Shown here in pieces: positions 17,110 through 25,102 of a stretch of DNA of 64,000 nucleotides (its first letter is position 1; each line of letters begins with the position of its first letter). Made by a program: the position numbers and the translations under genes. The DNA is from Polynucleobacter sp. MWH-Braz-FAM2G (GTDB lineage Bacteria; Pseudomonadota; Gammaproteobacteria; Burkholderiales; Burkholderiaceae), in contig NZ_CP061300.1 in assembly GCF_018687635.1 (NCBI RefSeq), positions 186,001 through 250,000 of the forward strand, in the 5' to 3' direction. The notes beneath the pieces were generated by a model. The model searched no databases. It was given only the letters and a program-made list of their open reading frames with translations, and was not told the DNA's origin.

Positions 17110-17958
17110 ATGGATATTTTAGGTTACTCAAGTTACGGATGGCTCCCTTCTGTACTTTATTTAGTTCTTTTGCTGCTTTTAAGCTTTAAAGCCAAGAGTG
17201 GTGTGGAGTCTAGGCTCTCAACTGTCTTGGTGCAAGCTGCCATTTTTGTGATTTTGGTGATTCATGGAGTTCAACTTCATGACTCCGTCTTTACTCCCCA
17301 GGGCTTTGTATTTGGGTTTGCGCAAGATTTATCCTTGATTGCCTGGGTTGGTTTGGCGTTTTATTGGTTTCAGTCCTGGTTTTTACCCATCGCTAGCTTG
17401 CGCTGGATGGCTTTAATGTTTGCGCTGATTTGCGCTTTTCTTCCAAACATTTTCCCTGGGGTGGTGATATCGCCAAAGGCAGTTTCAGATCCTTGGTTTA
17501 AGGGTCACTTTGTTGTGGCTACCGTGTCTGTGGGTTTACTAAGCTTGGCGGCAATGCATGCCATGCTGATGAGTGTTCAGGATCGAGCATTGCATCGTCA
17601 ACTAGCCATTATTCCTAATAGTCGGTTTGCAAATTGGCTGGAAGACCTCCCTCCACTGATGACTATGGAAAGCCTTTTATTTAACTTACTGTATGTTGGA
17701 TTTGCCTTACTTAGCTTGACGGTCTTTTCTGGCTTGTTGTTTTCACAGACCTTATTTGGCAAGCCACTCGTCTTTGATCACAAAACAATCTTTGCTTTGG
17801 TATCTTGGGTTTTGTTTGGTGGACTTTTGTTGGCTCGTTGGCGGGTAGGTCTTCGTGGTAGAGCCGCTATTCGTTGGGTATTGAGCGCTTATACGGCTTT
17901 ATTGCTGGCATATGTAGGCAGTCGGTTTGTATTGGAAGTCATTCTTCAGAGAGTCTAA
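17110..17958 (+). CDS. ypjD: CcsA/YpjD-family inner membrane protein (cytochrome c assembly fold)
   Basis: A 282-residue integral membrane protein with about eight TM segments. The order and the WFKGHFVVATVSVGLLSLAAMHAML segment, with its conserved histidines, match the CcsA/ResC-like 'cytochrome c assembly' family as found next to ffh in betaproteobacteria (YpjD). No tryptophan-rich WWD signature of true CcmC/F heme handlers is evident. The function in this position is not established. The PP0621-AmpD fusion starts 3 bases after the stop, so they are one operon. Confidence 0.78.
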   Translation: MDILGYSSYGWLPSVLYLVLLLLLSFKAKSGVESRLSTVLVQAAIFVILVIHGVQLHDSVFTPQGFVFGFAQDLSLIAWVGLAFYWFQSWFLPIASLRWMALMFALICAFLPNIFPGVVISPKAVSDPWFKGHFVVATVSVGLLSLAAMHAMLMSVQDRALHRQLAIIPNSRFANWLEDLPPLMTMESLLFNLLYVGFALLSLTVFSGLLFSQTLFGKPLVFDHKTIFALVSWVLFGGLLLARWRVGLRGRAAIRWVLSAYTALLLAYVGSRFVLEVILQRV

Positions 17959-17961
17959 TTC

Positions 17962-18780
17962 TTGTTTAAGTGGCTTTTATTGTTTGCTGGCGCAGGTCTT
18001 TTTTACCTTTGGATTAAAGGTAAAAAACAGGCTAAGCTTGATTCAGAAAACCCTCAAGATCCTAATAAGAGTAAGACTAAGAAGGTCATGGATCCGGAGG
18101 TTATGGTGCAATGCCAATACTGCAAATTGCATCTTCCAGAATCAGAAGCACTCGCATATGACAGTCGTTTCTACTGCTCAAAAGAGCATCTACATGCTCT
18201 AGATTCGAGTGGATGGATAGGCGATGCAAAGTGGTGTGTTTCACCCAATCAAGATGCTAGGCCAGAAAACATCACGCCCGATTTGGTGGTGATTCATCAC
18301 ATCAGCCTTCCTCCCGGTGAATTTAAGAATCAATCTTCCAGTCACCATATCGTTCATTTTTTTCAAAATAAGCTTGACCCCAATCTACATCCTTATTTTG
18401 CGGAGATTGCCGATCAAAAGGTATCTAGTCATTTTTTAATAAGCCGTTCTGGCGAGTTAATACAGTTTGTATCGACTCAACATAAGGCTTGGCATGCTGG
18501 TAAGTCATCTTATTTTGGTAGAGAAAAATGCAATGATTTTTCTATTGGCATTGAGTTGGAGGGCGATGGTGAAACACCATTTTCAGAGGCTCAGTATGAA
18601 GGTTTGAATAATCTTATTGGGAAATTGGCATGTGCTTATCCCCATTTGCAATTTGTTGGACACAGCGACATTGCGCCTGGACGCAAAACTGACCCCGGAA
18701 TTTATTTTGACTGGTCAAAGTTCCAAAAAGAAGCGGGAATTTCTGCAGAAAATCTGCCTTTTGGTTTGAGTTCTCGGTAA
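17962..18780 (+). CDS. ampD: PP0621-like zinc-ribbon domain fused to AmpD (1,6-anhydro-N-acetylmuramyl-L-alanine amidase)
   Basis: A 272-residue protein from a TTG start. Residues 5-18 form a membrane segment (LLLFAGAGLFYLWI), followed by a lysine-rich linker and a small Cys motif (Cys51, Cys54, Cys72 and His76), as in PP0621 family proteins. From about 85 the AmpD amidase domain runs to the end: VIHHISLPPGEF with His112, SSHFLISRSGELIQ, HAGKSSYFGREKCNDFSIGI, and FVGHSDIAPGRKTDPG with His234 and Asp244 as zinc ligands. AmpD is normally soluble and cytosolic and cleaves anhydro-muropeptides for cell-wall recycling. Here the N-terminal part would tie it to the membrane. An internal ATG at 18088 could also give an AmpD without the membrane part. 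Confidence 0.88.
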   Translation: MFKWLLLFAGAGLFYLWIKGKKQAKLDSENPQDPNKSKTKKVMDPEVMVQCQYCKLHLPESEALAYDSRFYCSKEHLHALDSSGWIGDAKWCVSPNQDARPENITPDLVVIHHISLPPGEFKNQSSSHHIVHFFQNKLDPNLHPYFAEIADQKVSSHFLISRSGELIQFVSTQHKAWHAGKSSYFGREKCNDFSIGIELEGDGETPFSEAQYEGLNNLIGKLACAYPHLQFVGHSDIAPGRKTDPGIYFDWSKFQKEAGISAENLPFGLSSR

Positions 18781-18877
18781 GTTCATTTTTGTATGTGAGC
18801 GTACGCTTACTTTTCTAGCCTTTGTCTAAAAAGGGCTCAAAAATTCGCACCAAAATGACTCAAAAATAAGTCAAATA

Positions 18878-18895
18878 ATTAGTAAAAATACTAAT
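18878..18895. repeat. AT-rich inverted repeat upstream of the NrdR boxes
   Basis: ATTAGTA and TACTAAT are perfect inverted arms around AAAA. A third TACTAA copy lies at 18924. It may be an extra operator or part of an upstream promoter region for nrdA; there is no T-run that would make it a terminator. Confidence 0.4.
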
Positions 18896-18934
18896 AAAGA
18901 ATTGTCATAAATAGCTTACCAAATACTAAATATT

Positions 18935-18950
18935 TCCCTATACTTAGTGC
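18935..18950. promoter_or_regulatory. NrdR box 1 upstream of nrdA
   Basis: The 16-mer TCCCTATACTTAGTGC matches the NrdR consensus (acaCwATATwTwGtgt type) mainly in its right half and centre. It starts exactly 31 bases ahead of box 2, the spacing at which paired NrdR boxes usually occur. Confidence 0.6.
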
Positions 18951-18965
18951 CTAATGCACTTTAAA

Positions 18966-18981
18966 ACACTAGATGTAGTGT
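18966..18981. promoter_or_regulatory. NrdR box 2 upstream of nrdA
   Basis: The near-perfect palindrome ACACTAGATGTAGTGT fits the NrdR operator consensus closely. It is 73 bases ahead of the nrdA start. NrdR is the ATP/dATP-sensing repressor of ribonucleotide reductase genes, so repression of nrdAB through this pair is expected. The nrdR gene is not in the window. Confidence 0.78.
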
Positions 18982-19054
18982 TTAAGTGAAGCAATACCTT
19001 ATTGTTTTTTAACGATATTTTGTCCCAATAACTATATATAGACGCAGGAGCATC

Positions 19055-22030
19055 ATGACATACGCTAATCCACAGACAGCAGGCCAACCAACCGGGGCTA
19101 ATAATCCAGGAATGAGTCCTGCGGGGGCAATCAATCAGGCTCCTTCCGCTAGTTTTGTAGCCGGCGGTGTGGGTGGTAGCCAGGCGACCCAGTTGTCCGA
19201 TTACAAAATTATTCGCCGCAATGGTTCAGTGGTTGCATTTGAGCCATCCAAAATTGCAATTGCAGTAACAAAAGCGTTTTTGGCGGTCAATGGCGGTCAG
19301 GGCGCGGCATCTGCGCGCGTTCGTGAACAAGTTGAGCAGTTAACGCATTCAGTGGTTCGTGCCTTATTGCGTAGTCGACCAAATGGTGGCACTTTCCACA
19401 TTGAAGATATTCAAGATCAGGTGGAATTGGCTCTGATGCGTAGTGGTGAGCACAATGTTGCCCGTGCTTATGTTCTTTATCGCGAAAAGCGCAATCAAGA
19501 GCGTGCAGCTCAGCAAGAAGTTTCTCAAGAGACACAAACTGCGAATCAAGCTGGTGAGTCTGGCATCAAAGTAACAGATAACGGTGTCGAAAAGTGGCTC
19601 GATATTGCCGCTTTGCGCACAGTTATTGAGGCGGCTTGTGAAGGTCTAGGTAATCATATTGACGCTACCCCAATCATCACCGAAACCATTAAGAATTTGT
19701 ATGATGGTGTTCCGATGGCGCAAGTATATGATTCCGCCATCTTGGCATCCCGCACATTGATTGAAAAAGATCCCGCATACAGCCAAGTAACAGCGCGCAT
19801 CTTGATGCATGTGATCCGCAAAGAAATCTTGGGCAAGGAAGTATTGCAGGGTGATATGCAAGCTGAATACAGCACTTATTTTGCTAAGTACATTAACGAA
19901 GGCATCTCTGCTGAGTTGTTGGATCCACGCATGCGCGAGTTTGATTTGCCACGCTTGGCCGCTGCTTTGAACGCCAGTCGTGATTTGCAGTTCAATTACC
20001 TTGGTCTACAGACTTTGTATGATCGCTATTTCTTGCACATTGAAGATCGTCGTATTGAAATGCCTCAGGCTTTCTTTATGCGAGTTGCGATGGGTCTTGC
20101 GTTAAATGAGTTGGATCGTGAGCGTCGTGCGATTGAATTCTATGAAATCCTATCCACATTTGATTTCATGTCCAGTACACCAACCTTGTTCAATTCAGCT
20201 ACAACCCGTCCACAGCTTTCTAGCTGCTACTTGACCACTGTAGACGACGATTTGGATGGCATTTACGAGGCATTGAAAGAAAATGCGTTGTTGTCTAAGT
20301 TTGCTGGTGGTTTGGGTAATGACTGGACCAATGTTCGCGCATTAGGAAGTCATATCAAAGGGACTAACGGTAAATCACAAGGTGTTGTGCCATTCTTAAA
20401 GGTAGTGAATGACACTGCCGTTGCCGTGAATCAAGGCGGTAAGCGTAAGGGCGCAGTTTGTGCCTATTTGGAAACATGGCACTTAGATATTGAAGAGTTC
20501 TTGGAGTTACGTAAGAACACAGGTGATGACCGTCGTCGTACCCATGATATGAATACTTCGAACTGGATTCCTGACCTGTTCATGAAGCGTGTAATGGAGA
20601 ACGGTGATTGGACTTTGTTCTCACCATCTAATACCCCAGATCTGCATGATAAATATGGCAGAGCATTTGAAGAAGCCTATGTTGCTTACGAGCAAAAGGC
20701 AGATCGTGGTGAATTGAAGCCATTCCGCCGTATTCCAGCTCAGCAATTGTGGCGCAAGATGCTCGGCATGTTATTTGAAACTGGTCACCCATGGATCACT
20801 TTCAAAGATCCATGCAATATTCGTAGCCCACAGCAGCATATTGGCGTAGTTCACTCATCTAATCTTTGTACTGAGATCACTCTCAATACAAACGAGACTG
20901 AGATTGCAGTTTGTAACCTGGGTTCTGTGAACTTAACCGCTCATATGACTACCGATGCCAATGGCAAGATGATTCTCGACCATGAGAAGTTGCAGAGAAC
21001 TGTTCGTACAGCAATGCGTATGCTTGATAACGTGATCGATATCAACTACTACGCTGTTGCTAAGGCACGTAATTCAAATTTGAAGCACCGTCCAGTCGGT
21101 ATGGGCATCATGGGCTTCCAGGATTGCTTACATATGCAGCGCATTCCTTATGCCAGTGAGGAAGCTGTGAAGTTTGCGGATTCCTCTATGGAAGCAGTTT
21201 GCTATTACGCTTATCAGGCTTCTAATGAATTGGCTGAAGAGCGTGGCGTTTACAGTACATACAAAGGTTCTTTATGGGATCGTGGCATTCTTCCGCAGGA
21301 TTCAGTGGCAATGTTGGCAGCAGAACGTGGTGGCTATGTAGAGGTGGATAACTCTTCTACTATGGATTGGAGTGGTTTGCGTGCACGTATTAAGCAACAC
21401 GGTATGCGCAACTCCAATTGCGTGGCAATCGCACCCACAGCGACAATTTCTAACATTATTGGTGTGTCTGCTTGTATTGAGCCAACATTCCAGAACTTGT
21501 TTGTGAAATCCAACCTTTCTGGCGAATTCACGGTAGTGAATGAGTACTTAGTGCGTGATTTGAAGGATCGCGGTCTTTGGGATGAAGTGATGATTGCCGA
21601 CTTAAAGTACTTTGATGGCACTTTGTCGAAGATTGATCGCATTCCACAGGATTTACGTGATTTGTACGCAACTGCCTTTGAGGTTGAGCCAACCTGGTTA
21701 GTTGAGGCGGCTTCTCGTCGTCAGAAGTGGATTGACCAAGCGCAGTCATTAAATATTTACATGGCTGGCGCATCTGGTAAGAAATTGGATGACACCTACA
21801 AATTGGCATGGTTGCGTGGCCTGAAAACTACTTACTATCTCCGCACAATGGCTGCAACCCACGTTGAGAAATCAACTGTTGCCAGCGGTCAATTGAATGC
21901 GGTATCTAGTGGTGGTGGCGTAAGTGGTACTGATGCCGCAAGTGCAGCAGGTGGAGTTGAGGCCGATGGCCCAGTTTGCACAATGCGCCCAGGTGATGCA
22001 GGATTTGAAGAATGTGAAGCATGCCAATAA
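19055..22030 (+). CDS. nrdA: Ribonucleoside-diphosphate reductase alpha subunit, class Ia
   Basis: A 991-residue large subunit that makes dNDPs from NDPs. A low-complexity Ala/Gly/Gln/Asn-rich lead of about 48 residues precedes the ATP-cone (YKIIRRNGSVVAFEPSKIA). Catalytic cysteines are visible in LSSCYLTTVDDDL, SNLCTEITLNTNETE and IAVCNLGSVNLT, and the C-terminal redox pair in FEECEACQ. Length is above the E. coli protein (761) because of the N-terminal lead and extra segments, as in other betaproteobacteria. A GCAGGAG site precedes the ATG, and two NrdR boxes lie upstream. nrdB follows after 45 bases. Confidence 0.97.
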   Translation: MTYANPQTAGQPTGANNPGMSPAGAINQAPSASFVAGGVGGSQATQLSDYKIIRRNGSVVAFEPSKIAIAVTKAFLAVNGGQGAASARVREQVEQLTHSVVRALLRSRPNGGTFHIEDIQDQVELALMRSGEHNVARAYVLYREKRNQERAAQQEVSQETQTANQAGESGIKVTDNGVEKWLDIAALRTVIEAACEGLGNHIDATPIITETIKNLYDGVPMAQVYDSAILASRTLIEKDPAYSQVTARILMHVIRKEILGKEVLQGDMQAEYSTYFAKYINEGISAELLDPRMREFDLPRLAAALNASRDLQFNYLGLQTLYDRYFLHIEDRRIEMPQAFFMRVAMGLALNELDRERRAIEFYEILSTFDFMSSTPTLFNSATTRPQLSSCYLTTVDDDLDGIYEALKENALLSKFAGGLGNDWTNVRALGSHIKGTNGKSQGVVPFLKVVNDTAVAVNQGGKRKGAVCAYLETWHLDIEEFLELRKNTGDDRRRTHDMNTSNWIPDLFMKRVMENGDWTLFSPSNTPDLHDKYGRAFEEAYVAYEQKADRGELKPFRRIPAQQLWRKMLGMLFETGHPWITFKDPCNIRSPQQHIGVVHSSNLCTEITLNTNETEIAVCNLGSVNLTAHMTTDANGKMILDHEKLQRTVRTAMRMLDNVIDINYYAVAKARNSNLKHRPVGMGIMGFQDCLHMQRIPYASEEAVKFADSSMEAVCYYAYQASNELAEERGVYSTYKGSLWDRGILPQDSVAMLAAERGGYVEVDNSSTMDWSGLRARIKQHGMRNSNCVAIAPTATISNIIGVSACIEPTFQNLFVKSNLSGEFTVVNEYLVRDLKDRGLWDEVMIADLKYFDGTLSKIDRIPQDLRDLYATAFEVEPTWLVEAASRRQKWIDQAQSLNIYMAGASGKKLDDTYKLAWLRGLKTTYYLRTMAATHVEKSTVASGQLNAVSSGGGVSGTDAASAAGGVEADGPVCTMRPGDAGFEECEACQ

Positions 22031-22075
22031 GCCATTTGCTTATTGCTTAGAAATAAAAGAATTTAGGAGAAAGTT

Positions 22076-23260
22076 ATGTTGAATTGGGATGAAGAAGTTG
22101 CCCCAGCACTAGCAAAAGCTGGTCTTGCGCCCCAGCCGGTTGCTGTAGAACCGCAACGCCCTCAGGCGGATCAGGTGGCTTTGACACCTCAAGCTACTGC
22201 TTCGGCACAAGAGCAAAGTGCTTCGGTGGCTGGCATGGAAACTCGTCGGGTTAATGTGGCGGATAAACGTGTTATCAATGCAAAGACTGATGTTAACCAG
22301 TTGGTGCCATTTAAGTATAAGTGGGCTTGGGAGAAATACTTAGCTGGTTGCGCAAACCACTGGATGCCACAAGAGATCAATATGAATCGCGATATTGCGC
22401 TTTGGAAGGATCCAAATGGTCTTACAGAGGATGAGCGACGTATTATTAAGCGCAATCTGGGTTTCTTCACAACTGCCGACTCTTTGGCAGCAAACAATAT
22501 TGTTTTGGGAACTTATCGTCAAATTACCGCTCCAGAATGCCGTCAATACTTATTGCGTCAGGCTTTTGAAGAGGCTATTCATACCCATGCGTACCAATAT
22601 ATTGTTGAGTCTCTTGGCTTAGACCAAGGTGAAATCTTCAATGCGTATCATGAAATTGATTCAATTCGTGCAAAAGATGAGTTCTTAATTCCATTTATTG
22701 ATGTATTAACTGATCCAACATTTAAGACTGGCACATTAGAGAATGATCAAAAACTACTTCGTTCTTTGATTGTTTTTGCTTGCGTGATGGAAGGTTTGTT
22801 CTTTTATGTTGGTTTTACGCAAATACTTGCAATGGGTCGTCAAAACAAAATGACTGGTGCTGCTGAGCAGTATCAATACATCCTTCGTGATGAGTCAATG
22901 CACTGTAATTTTGGTATCGATTTAATTAACCAAATTAAGCTGGAGAACCCGCAGTTATGGACTTCCGCGTTCAAAGACGAGATCAAATCAATCTTCGAAA
23001 AAGCAGTTGAATTGGAGTACCGTTATGCTGAAGATACGATGCCTCGTGGAGTGCTTGGATTGAACGCTCCGATGTTCAAAGGATACCTAAGATACATTTG
23101 TAATCGTAGATGTTTGCAAATAGGACTTGACGCGATGTTCCCAAATGAAGAGAATCCATTTCCATGGATGTCAGAAATGATTGATCTGAAAAAAGAACGA
23201 AACTTTTTTGAGACACGCGTTATTGAGTATCAAACCGGTGGTGCGCTAAGTTGGGAATAG
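22076..23260 (+). CDS. nrdB: Ribonucleoside-diphosphate reductase beta subunit, class Ia
   Basis: A 394-residue small subunit that carries the diiron-tyrosyl radical cofactor. Iron ligands are seen in [18 protein letters not shown] (Glu and His) and [14 protein letters not shown] (Glu and His), with the first Asp/Glu ligand in the [10 protein letters not shown] region. The first 55 residues are Ala/Gln/Pro-rich and are not found in E. coli NrdB. The C-terminus ends [10 protein letters not shown], the tail that docks on the alpha subunit. TTTAGGAG precedes the start; it shares the nrdA transcript. Confidence 0.97.
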   Translation: MLNWDEEVAPALAKAGLAPQPVAVEPQRPQADQVALTPQATASAQEQSASVAGMETRRVNVADKRVINAKTDVNQLVPFKYKWAWEKYLAGCANHWMPQEINMNRDIALWKDPNGLTEDERRIIKRNLGFFTTADSLAANNIVLGTYRQITAPECRQYLLRQAFEEAIHTHAYQYIVESLGLDQGEIFNAYHEIDSIRAKDEFLIPFIDVLTDPTFKTGTLENDQKLLRSLIVFACVMEGLFFYVGFTQILAMGRQNKMTGAAEQYQYILRDESMHCNFGIDLINQIKLENPQLWTSAFKDEIKSIFEKAVELEYRYAEDTMPRGVLGLNAPMFKGYLRYICNRRCLQIGLDAMFPNEENPFPWMSEMIDLKKERNFFETRVIEYQTGGALSWE

Positions 23261-23592
23261 TAAAAAAGTAATAAAGCGCACAACTGGCTAAATAGGAGAT
23301 TAGACGGTTGGATAGTTTTAGAAGTCAGCAAAACCAGACTCAAATCCGAAAACCCTTGTTCAAGGGTGCCTGGGCTACTCTCTCTATTTTTTCAAACGTA
23401 TTTAAGAAGCCGTTGTCCTTCGGGGCCACGGCTTTTTTTCCAGGATTCATTAGCGTGCAGCACCTAGCATCAAGCCGTGCGCCGATGAATGGCTCGCTCG
23501 TCAGATCCAAACGATTGCAAAATCACGCGGAAATGAATGGTCGGGTCTTCTTAATGTAGTTTGTACTAATCCTCACGTGAAGGAGCAATACT
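23261..23592 (+). other. Non-coding gap between nrdB and the histone H1-like gene
   Basis: This 332-base stretch holds a small palindrome (ACCCTTGTTCAAGGGT, 23352-23367), a clear terminator at 23407-23439 and, close to the end, the ribosome binding site GAAGGAG at 23579-23585 of the next gene. One frame reads open without a start codon from about 23454 into the histone gene (it includes DEWLARQIQTIAKSRGNEW), but it has no ribosome site or family I recognise. I see no RNA gene. Confidence 0.5.
23407..23439 (+). terminator. Rho-independent terminator of nrdAB
   Basis: The stem AAGCCGT / ACGGCTT with further pairs inside around a TTCG tetraloop is followed by a run of seven T. It lies about 150 bases after nrdB and before the histone H1-like gene. 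Confidence 0.88.
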
Positions 23593-23868
23593 ATGGCAAC
23601 TGCCAAGAAAAAACCTGCTGCAAAGAAACCAGCTGCTAAAAAAGTAGCTGCAAAGAAACCAGCTGCTAAAAAAGTAGCTAAAAAAGCTGCTGCTAAAAAG
23701 CCAGCTGCTAAAAAAGTAGCTAAGAAGCGTCCTGCTGCTAAAAAAGCTGCTGCTAAAAAGCCAGCTGCTAAAAAAGTAGCCAAGAAGCGTCCAGCTGCTA
23801 AGAAAGCTGCTGCTAAAAAGCCAGCTGCTAAAAAAGTAGCAAAAAAGCGCGTAGCAAAAAAAAAGTAA
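23593..23868 (+). CDS. Histone H1-like Ala/Lys/Pro-rich DNA-binding protein (zero-frame product)
   Basis: A 91-residue, extremely basic protein of almost only Ala, Lys, Pro and Val, starting MATAKKKPAAKKPAAKK. It resembles the eukaryotic H1 C-terminal tail and the H1-like nucleoid proteins of betaproteobacteria (BpH1, AlgP-like). It likely binds DNA non-specifically. Near-identical 60-bp tandem units encode PAAKKVAKKRPAAKKAAAKK. The frame ends at TAA 23866-23868 right after an A9 run, but the same composition continues in the -1 frame to 23996 (see separate entry). GAAGGAG lies 7 bases ahead of the ATG. Replication slippage may well vary its length among strains. Confidence 0.85.
   Translation: MATAKKKPAAKKPAAKKVAAKKPAAKKVAKKAAAKKPAAKKVAKKRPAAKKAAAKKPAAKKVAKKRPAAKKAAAKKPAAKKVAKKRVAKKK
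23701..23850 (+). repeat. 60-bp tandem repeats in the histone H1-like gene
   Basis: Units beginning at 23701, 23761 and 23821 (each starting CCAGCTGCTAAAAAAGTAGC) differ by only a few bases across 60 bp; the third is incomplete. They translate to a 20-residue Lys/Ala repeat. Confidence 0.85.
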
Positions 23869-23996
23869 GTAAGCCTGCTGCGAAGAAAGCGGGCCCAGCT
23901 GTTAAAAAGCCCGCGGCTAAAAAAGCTGCTGCACCAGCGCCTAGTGCGTTGAATCCTGCCGCTGCTTGGCCCTTCCCAACTGGCACACGTCCTTAA
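23865..23996 (+). pseudogene. C-terminal continuation of the histone H1-like protein in the -1 frame
   Basis: After the A9 run at 23856-23864 the -1 frame continues for 43 codons to TAA 23994-23996 with the same style (SKPAAKKAGPAVKKPAAKK) and a distinct tail ending AWPFPTGTRP. One extra A in the run would join both parts into a single 134-residue protein. This could be a frameshifting or transcription-slippage site, a natural mutation, or a sequencing error in a homopolymer. The low-complexity make-up and the terminator directly after 23996 show that the gene really ends here. Confidence 0.75.
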
Positions 23997-24013
23997 TAGA
24001 CGGGTGTTACTAG

Positions 24014-24042
24014 AAGGGGTCTCTCTCGAGACCCCTTTTTTT
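24014..24042 (+). terminator. Rho-independent terminator of the histone H1-like gene
   Basis: A 10-bp perfect stem (AAGGGGTCTC / GAGACCCCTT) with a TCTC loop is followed by a T-run. It starts 18 bases after the -1 frame stop codon, and 146 bases after the zero-frame stop. Confidence 0.92.
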
Positions 24043-24098
24043 ATTTCTGGATAGAGTGACGGTAGGGGGCTGACCTAAGCTAAGCCCCTAAATACAAA

Positions 24099-25058
24099 CT
24101 AGAAGCTAAAACCAAATGCCTGTTTAAATTGAACGGCGATTTCATCTTTGCTTAATTGGTGATTTTGTGGCCCTTGATGGGTAATTTTGATTGAACCCAT
24201 TAGGCTAGCGAGGCGACCGGTAGTCTCCCAATCCATGCCGTTTTCCAATCCAAAGAGCAGGCCGCCACGGAATGCATCACCACAACCCGTTGGGTCAACT
24301 ACTTTTTCTGCTGGTACGGGTGGAATTGCAATACATTTACCATCAAAGTAGATGTCAGCACCTTCAGCACCCTTGGTAACAATGAGTGCTTTGACTCGCT
24401 CGGCGACCTTTGACAAACTGAGCCCCGTTCTTTGAGACAGCATTTCTCCTTCGTAGTCGTTTACCGCCAAATAACTGGCGATATCAACCAGTTCAAGAAG
24501 TTCTGGGCCATTAAACATCGGCAATCCTTGGCCTGGATCGAAGATAAATGGAATGTTTGCGTCTGCTAATTGATGGCAGTGCTCCCACATTCCTTGGCGA
24601 CCATCAGGCGCAACGATCCCGAATTTAGTTGCGCTTTTGGAGTTTTTGCTGCGTTCCGCTATTACTGCCGATACTTGATTTAGGTGTGATTCGCCCATCG
24701 CGCCTGGATGGAAGGCGGTAATTTGGTTATTGGTTTGATCGGTTGTAATCATGGCCTGTGCAGTGAATGCGTTCTCGATCTGCCTAATATGACTTGCATC
24801 GATCTGAAGTTGCTCAAGTCTATTCATATAAGGTGCGGCATCGGCACCCACTGTTGCCATGATGATGGGTTCACCACCTAGAAGATTTAGGTTGTAGGCA
24901 ATATTGCCAGCACAACCACCGAATTCACGACGCATGGTGGGAACTAGAAAGGCCACATTCAGAATATGAATCTGCTCAGGAAGGATTTGATCGGCGAATT
25001 TGCCTTCAAAGTTCATGATGGTGTCGTAGGCAATAGAGCCACAGATCAAGCTAGCCAT
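24099..25058 (-). CDS. PfkB-family carbohydrate/nucleoside kinase (adenosine kinase-like)
   Basis: A 319-residue ribokinase-fold kinase. The N-terminal GGCAGNIAYNLNLLGG (about 47-62) is the PfkB signature 1 region, and DPTGCGDAFRGGLLFGL (about 251-267) is signature 2 with the catalytic Asp. The start MASLICGSIAYDTIM and the FRREFGG-like loop resemble the CbhK/adenosine kinase branch found in betaproteobacteria. The true substrate is unclear. It lies 44 bases downstream of the prmA fusion on the same strand and may be the last gene of that operon. Confidence 0.82.
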   Translation of the reverse strand: MASLICGSIAYDTIMNFEGKFADQILPEQIHILNVAFLVPTMRREFGGCAGNIAYNLNLLGGEPIIMATVGADAAPYMNRLEQLQIDASHIRQIENAFTAQAMITTDQTNNQITAFHPGAMGESHLNQVSAVIAERSKNSKSATKFGIVAPDGRQGMWEHCHQLADANIPFIFDPGQGLPMFNGPELLELVDIASYLAVNDYEGEMLSQRTGLSLSKVAERVKALIVTKGAEGADIYFDGKCIAIPPVPAEKVVDPTGCGDAFRGGLLFGLENGMDWETTGRLASLMGSIKITHQGPQNHQLSKDEIAVQFKQAFGFSF

Positions 25059-25102
25059 AAATTACTTTCTTATAGGTGGTAAGTGTGATGTTGATAGATA
25101 AA

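Noticed and set aside
20154..20163. CTATCCACA resembles a DnaA box.
   Set aside because: It is a single site inside the nrdA coding region with no cluster, AT-rich unwinding region or origin genes nearby.
23308..23559. An open frame from TTG between nrdB and the histone gene.
   Set aside because: It runs straight through the terminator at 23407-23439 and has no recognisable protein features.
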